From Peptostreptococcaceae bacterium (lineage in GTDB: Bacteria > Bacillota > Clostridia > Peptostreptococcales > Anaerovoracaceae): DNA of 64,000 bases. The notes below the pieces were generated by a model. The model had not been told where the DNA came from. It ran no database searches and worked only from the letters and a program-made list of their open reading frames with translations. Each line of letters opens with the position of its first letter. Position 1 is the first letter of the stretch. Positions 60,159-64,000 of this stretch are shown one piece after another. The stretch lies in contig JAENWG010000003.1 of the NCBI GenBank assembly GCA_016650175.1, forward strand, positions 21,839 to 85,838, in the 5' to 3' direction. The translations under genes were made by a program, and so were the position numbers.

Positions 60159-61343
60159 CTATTTATCATCCAAAACTTCAATACCTGGAAGTCCTTTACC
60201 TTCTAAGTATTCCAAAGAAGCTCCTCCGCCTGTAGATATATGTGTCATCTTGTCAGCTAAATTAAATTTATGGACAGCTGCAGCTGAATCTCCACCACCT
60301 ATAATAGTCGTGGCATCAACTTTTGCTAAAAATTTCGCTATTTCTTTTGTTCCTACTGAGAAATTATCTAGTTCAAACACACCCATAGGCCCATTCCATA
60401 TTATTGTTTTTGCTTCTGATAACGCATCACAAAATTTCTTTATACTCTTAGGACCAATATCAAGGCCCATTTTATCATTTGGTATTTTATCAAAGTCATA
60501 ATAGCCATAATTCGCATCATTAGAAAATTCACTAGCTGCTACTATATCCAGCGGCAATAATAATTCAACTTTTTGAACTTTAGCCATTTCAATAATTTCC
60601 AAAGCCAGAGGAATGCTTTCGATATCTAAAATAGACGTTCCAATATTATATCCCATCGCTTTGAAAAAAGTGAATGCCATTCCTCCTGATATAATAAGTG
60701 TATCTACTTTTTGTAACAAGTTCTTCATAACAGGAATCTTATCATTAACCTTCGCGCCTCCCATAATAGCGATAAATGGTCTTTCTGGTTTTTCTACAGC
60801 CTCACTTAAAAACTTAATTTCTTTTTCAATAAGAAATCCCGAAACAGCAGGAAGATAATTCGCTATTCCAGCTGTAGATGCATGCGCTCTGTGTGCTGTA
60901 CCGAAAGCATCTTGTACAAACAAGTCTCCCAAGTTTGCTAATTCTTCTGCAAAATTAGCTTCATTTTTAGTTTCTTCTGCACGAAAACGCACATTTTGAA
61001 GTAGCGCCACATTTCCATTTTTCAATTTATTTACAGCGGCTATAACGTTATCATCAACTACATTATCCGATTCAATAAATTGAACTTTCAAATTTAATAG
61101 TTCTGATAACCTATCTGCTACAGGTTTTAAAGTATAGTCATGATTAGGTTTACCTTTAGGTCTGCCAAGATGCGACATAAGAACCAGTTTGGCACCTTTA
61201 GCTATTAAATACTTAATCGTAGGCAATGACGCTACAATTCTAGAATCGTCAGTAATTATACCGTTTTCTATAGGTACGTTAAAATCACATCTTACTAATG
61301 CAATTTTCCCTATTACTTCAATATCCCTAATAGTTTTTTTCAT
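60159..61343 (-). CDS. pgk: Phosphoglycerate kinase
   Basis: VRCDFNVPIENG; MSHLGRPKGK; FIAIMGGAKVNDKIPV; GGGDSAAAV. Confidence 0.97.
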   Translation of the reverse strand: MKKTIRDIEVIGKIALVRCDFNVPIENGIITDDSRIVASLPTIKYLIAKGAKLVLMSHLGRPKGKPNHDYTLKPVADRLSELLNLKVQFIESDNVVDDNVIAAVNKLKNGNVALLQNVRFRAEETKNEANFAEELANLGDLFVQDAFGTAHRAHASTAGIANYLPAVSGFLIEKEIKFLSEAVEKPERPFIAIMGGAKVNDKIPVMKNLLQKVDTLIISGGMAFTFFKAMGYNIGTSILDIESIPLALEIIEMAKVQKVELLLPLDIVAASEFSNDANYGYYDFDKIPNDKMGLDIGPKSIKKFCDALSEAKTIIWNGPMGVFELDNFSVGTKEIAKFLAKVDATTIIGGGDSAAAVHKFNLADKMTHISTGGGASLEYLEGKGLPGIEVLDDK

Positions 61344-61361
61344 GATTCTACCCTATCCTCC

Positions 61362-62375
61362 TTATTGGTGGTCCACCTTATACATATGTCTTATCATTTC
61401 TAGAGTTTTAGAAGAATATCCAAACTCATTATCATAAAATGATATTAATTTAAACCATTTATCATTCATTTCCATTCCTTCTCTTGCATCAAATATTGAT
61501 GTATGAGCATCTCCTAGAAAGTCACTTGATACTACTTCATCATCAACATACTCAAGTACACCTTTCATATATGTTTCTGAAGCCTCTTTCATCTTATCAC
61601 ATATATCCTTATATGTAGTAGCTTTCTTTAGTTTAACATTTAAGTCTACTACTGATACATCCGCAACTGGCACTCTATAAGAAATACCCGTCATTTTACC
61701 TTGTAAGTCAGGAATTACAAGACCTACTGCTTTTGCAGCTCCTGTAGTTGATGGAATTATATTGCCAAAAGCAGATCTTCCTCTTCTCCAGTCACTTTCG
61801 GATCTCATATCTACTACAGCTTGTTTTGCAGTTGCAGCATGTATGGTTGACATTAAACCACCTTCTATACCGTAAAAGTCGTTTAAGACTTTACATGTAG
61901 GTGCTAAACAATTAGTTGTACACGATGCGTTAGATACAACATCATAATCAGTTATATATTCATCGTGATTTACTCCATACACAAAAGTAGGAGTTCCCAT
62001 ATCTTTTGCTGGTGCGGATATTATTACTTTTTTAGCGCCTGCCACTAAATGAGCTTTCGCTTTTTCTGTGGTATTATATGCTCCTGTACCTTCCATAATA
62101 TACTCTGCGCCACATTCTGACCATGGTATTTTACTTGCATCAGATTCGCTATATACAGGTACTTTTTTACCATTTATGATAAGTCCTTTATCATATCTTC
62201 CAAGCTCTTTGTCGAATCTACCAAATACCGAATCATATCTAAGCATATATTCCATATACTCAATATCAGCATTCCTTTTATTTATTCCGACTATTTGAAT
62301 ATCATCCATTACCATAGCCGCTCGTATTACCACTCTACTTATTCTTCCATAACCACTAATACCAATTTTAATCAT
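61362..62375 (-). CDS. gap: Glyceraldehyde-3-phosphate dehydrogenase
   Basis: IGISGYGRISRVV; VVSNASCTTNCLAP. Confidence 0.96.
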   Translation of the reverse strand: MIKIGISGYGRISRVVIRAAMVMDDIQIVGINKRNADIEYMEYMLRYDSVFGRFDKELGRYDKGLIINGKKVPVYSESDASKIPWSECGAEYIMEGTGAYNTTEKAKAHLVAGAKKVIISAPAKDMGTPTFVYGVNHDEYITDYDVVSNASCTTNCLAPTCKVLNDFYGIEGGLMSTIHAATAKQAVVDMRSESDWRRGRSAFGNIIPSTTGAAKAVGLVIPDLQGKMTGISYRVPVADVSVVDLNVKLKKATTYKDICDKMKEASETYMKGVLEYVDDEVVSSDFLGDAHTSIFDAREGMEMNDKWFKLISFYDNEFGYSSKTLEMIRHMYKVDHQ

Positions 62376-62421
62376 TCTCTCATTTTCCTCCTCAATTAAA
62401 ATAGCAAAATAATTTATATCA

Positions 62422-63804
62422 TTAATACCTTCTTCTCTTTGAAGAAGATAAAATGTTCAATTCTTCTCGATACTTAGCCACCGTTCTTCTCTTAATATCG
62501 ATACCTTTTTCATTTAGTAAATCAACTATTTTTTGATCACTTAAAGGTTTTTTAACATCTTCTTTTTCTATAAACTCCTTTATAAAGTATTTTATACTAT
62601 TTGAAGAAATTTTTCCATCATTACTGTAAACTCCTGAGGTAAAAAAGTACTTTAGTTCAAAGCAGCCTCTAGGACTTTGCATGTATTTTCCATTAATTGC
62701 TCTACTTACTGTAGATTCGTGAACCCCAACTTTGACTGCAACTTCCTTTAAAGTCATAGTTTTAAGATATTTAGTACCTTCATCAAAAAAACCTTTTTGA
62801 TAGTCAACTATAGTTTTAGCTACAGATAGAATAGTACCTTTTCTCTGTTCTATACTTTTTATAAGCCACATAGCAGAATTATATCTATCATTTAGATATG
62901 TACTTACTTCTGAATCTTTCCCCACTTGTTTAGACACTTTACGGTAATATGAACTAACCATTAACTTAGGCACGCTATCATCTAATAACGTAACTATATA
63001 TTCACCATCCACCTCTTCAACTCTAATCTCAGGTACTATATATCTTGTAGCATCTCCTGAAGAATATGCTCTTCCTGGTTTAGGCTCTAATGTTTTTATC
63101 AGATCAGTTATATCCTGAATCTCTTCTATAGTAGCTCCCGTTTCTTTAGATATATTTGAAAGCTTGTTATTAGCTAAATCCTCTAAGTGATTAGTAACTA
63201 TATCTATAGCATAGTCATTTGATAAGCAGCACTGTTTTAGCTGTATCAATAAACATTCTGATAGATTTCTTGCACCTACTCCTGAAGGATCAAATGATTG
63301 GATAAGTTTTAGTATTTTCTCAACTTCTTCTAACTCTACATTCAGCTTATTAGAAACCTCTTCTGAGCTTACAGTTAAATATCCGTTCTTATCTATTCCT
63401 TCTATTATATATCTTCCTATTAAATTCTCTTCTTGATTTATATTTAAGTAAGACAGCTGAGTGTTTAGCTCATCAAACAATGTAATGTCAGCCGTAGCAA
63501 ATTCTTCCAATGTAAATTCTTTTTTATCACTATTGTATTGTTTATAGCTTATATCATCATATTGTCCTTCAATTATCTTTTCTTTAATTTCATCTGGTAT
63601 TTCTTTCTGTTTATTATCTTCATAGTTTTCATCATCAGAAGTAACCGGTTGCTTTTCCAACACCGGATTCGCAGTTAATTCTTCCTCTATATAGGAACTC
63701 AGCTCATGATAATTAAATTGTAATATCTTAATCGCCTGAATAAGCTCAGGTGTCATAGATAATTGTTGTTTCTGTTCAACAGTTAAATTATAGTTTAATT
63801 TCAT
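62422..63804 (-). CDS. rpoN: RNA polymerase sigma-54 factor
   Basis: Region I QQLSMTPELIQAIKILQFNYHEL; core-binding DPSGVGARNLSECLLIQL; C-terminal RRTVAKYREELNILSSSKRRRY (RpoN box). Confidence 0.95.
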   Translation of the reverse strand: MKLNYNLTVEQKQQLSMTPELIQAIKILQFNYHELSSYIEEELTANPVLEKQPVTSDDENYEDNKQKEIPDEIKEKIIEGQYDDISYKQYNSDKKEFTLEEFATADITLFDELNTQLSYLNINQEENLIGRYIIEGIDKNGYLTVSSEEVSNKLNVELEEVEKILKLIQSFDPSGVGARNLSECLLIQLKQCCLSNDYAIDIVTNHLEDLANNKLSNISKETGATIEEIQDITDLIKTLEPKPGRAYSSGDATRYIVPEIRVEEVDGEYIVTLLDDSVPKLMVSSYYRKVSKQVGKDSEVSTYLNDRYNSAMWLIKSIEQRKGTILSVAKTIVDYQKGFFDEGTKYLKTMTLKEVAVKVGVHESTVSRAINGKYMQSPRGCFELKYFFTSGVYSNDGKISSNSIKYFIKEFIEKEDVKKPLSDQKIVDLLNEKGIDIKRRTVAKYREELNILSSSKRRRY

Positions 63805-63897
63805 AATATCCTCTTATTAGCAATAATCATACCAACTTAATTTCCTAGTACAGTATAACATAATATAGAATAATTTCAACTATTTTATGATTTGTTA

Positions 63898-63953
63898 TTG
63901 ACATATGCTCATAACGATGTTACTATGACATTGCAAGGTAATGGTCATATGAC
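63898..63953 (+). promoter_or_regulatory. SigA-type promoter with downstream palindromic operator-like element
   Basis: TTGACA-17 bp-TACTAT, then GGTAATGGTCATATGACAGTAACC containing the perfect palindrome GTCATATGAC. Confidence 0.55.
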
Positions 63954-63988
63954 AGTAACCGAAACGTGTAATAGAAAGGATGGCAATT

Positions 63989-64000
63989 ATGTCTAAATTA
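63989..64000 (+). CDS. Start of a CDS truncated by the window edge (MSKL...)
   Basis: ATG preceded by GAAAGGATGGCAATT; only four codons visible. Confidence 0.5.

Noticed and set aside
1-64000. CRISPR array or IS/transposase
   Set aside because: No regularly spaced identical repeats and no transposase-like ORF seen; the repeats present are intragenic FN3 repeats and paired terminators.

Overview
The window is a low-GC, AT-rich chromosomal segment from an anaerobic Firmicute of the class Clostridia (lineage inferred from gene content and gene order only). Most of it is housekeeping: hisS-hemZ-MBL-relA-secDF-yajC, two tRNA-Leu genes, coaE-polA, rnpB, a nif3-trmK-rpoD-dnaG-dgt-dut-M16 block, pepF-nadK-rluA, thiN / TPP riboswitch / thiT, a DEAD-box helicase, hppA, secG-tpiA-pgk-gap and rpoN. 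No CRISPR array, intact IS element or prophage was seen. Accessory or unusual content: (i) a compact five-gene operon joining a NitT/TauT-type ABC transporter to an [FeFe]-hydrogenase and an NuoF(C-term)-GltD/NfnL-like flavoprotein; (ii) a two-gene regulator plus AbiEii-like nucleotidyltransferase module, bracketed by two near-identical terminator hairpins; (iii) a genomic scar in which the start of an apparent amino-acid-racemase gene is fused to a frameshifted copy of the 3' end of the nearby OPT transporter gene; (iv) an MttB-superfamily (non-Pyl) methyltransferase plus NhaC antiporter locus; (v) a likely 6S RNA beside yebC; (vi) a terminator hairpin with a 9-T tract in the 5'UTR of the DEAD-box helicase; (vii) an L,D-transpeptidase with a 303-bp tandem FN3 duplication. 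All family assignments are from reading motifs; no searches were run.
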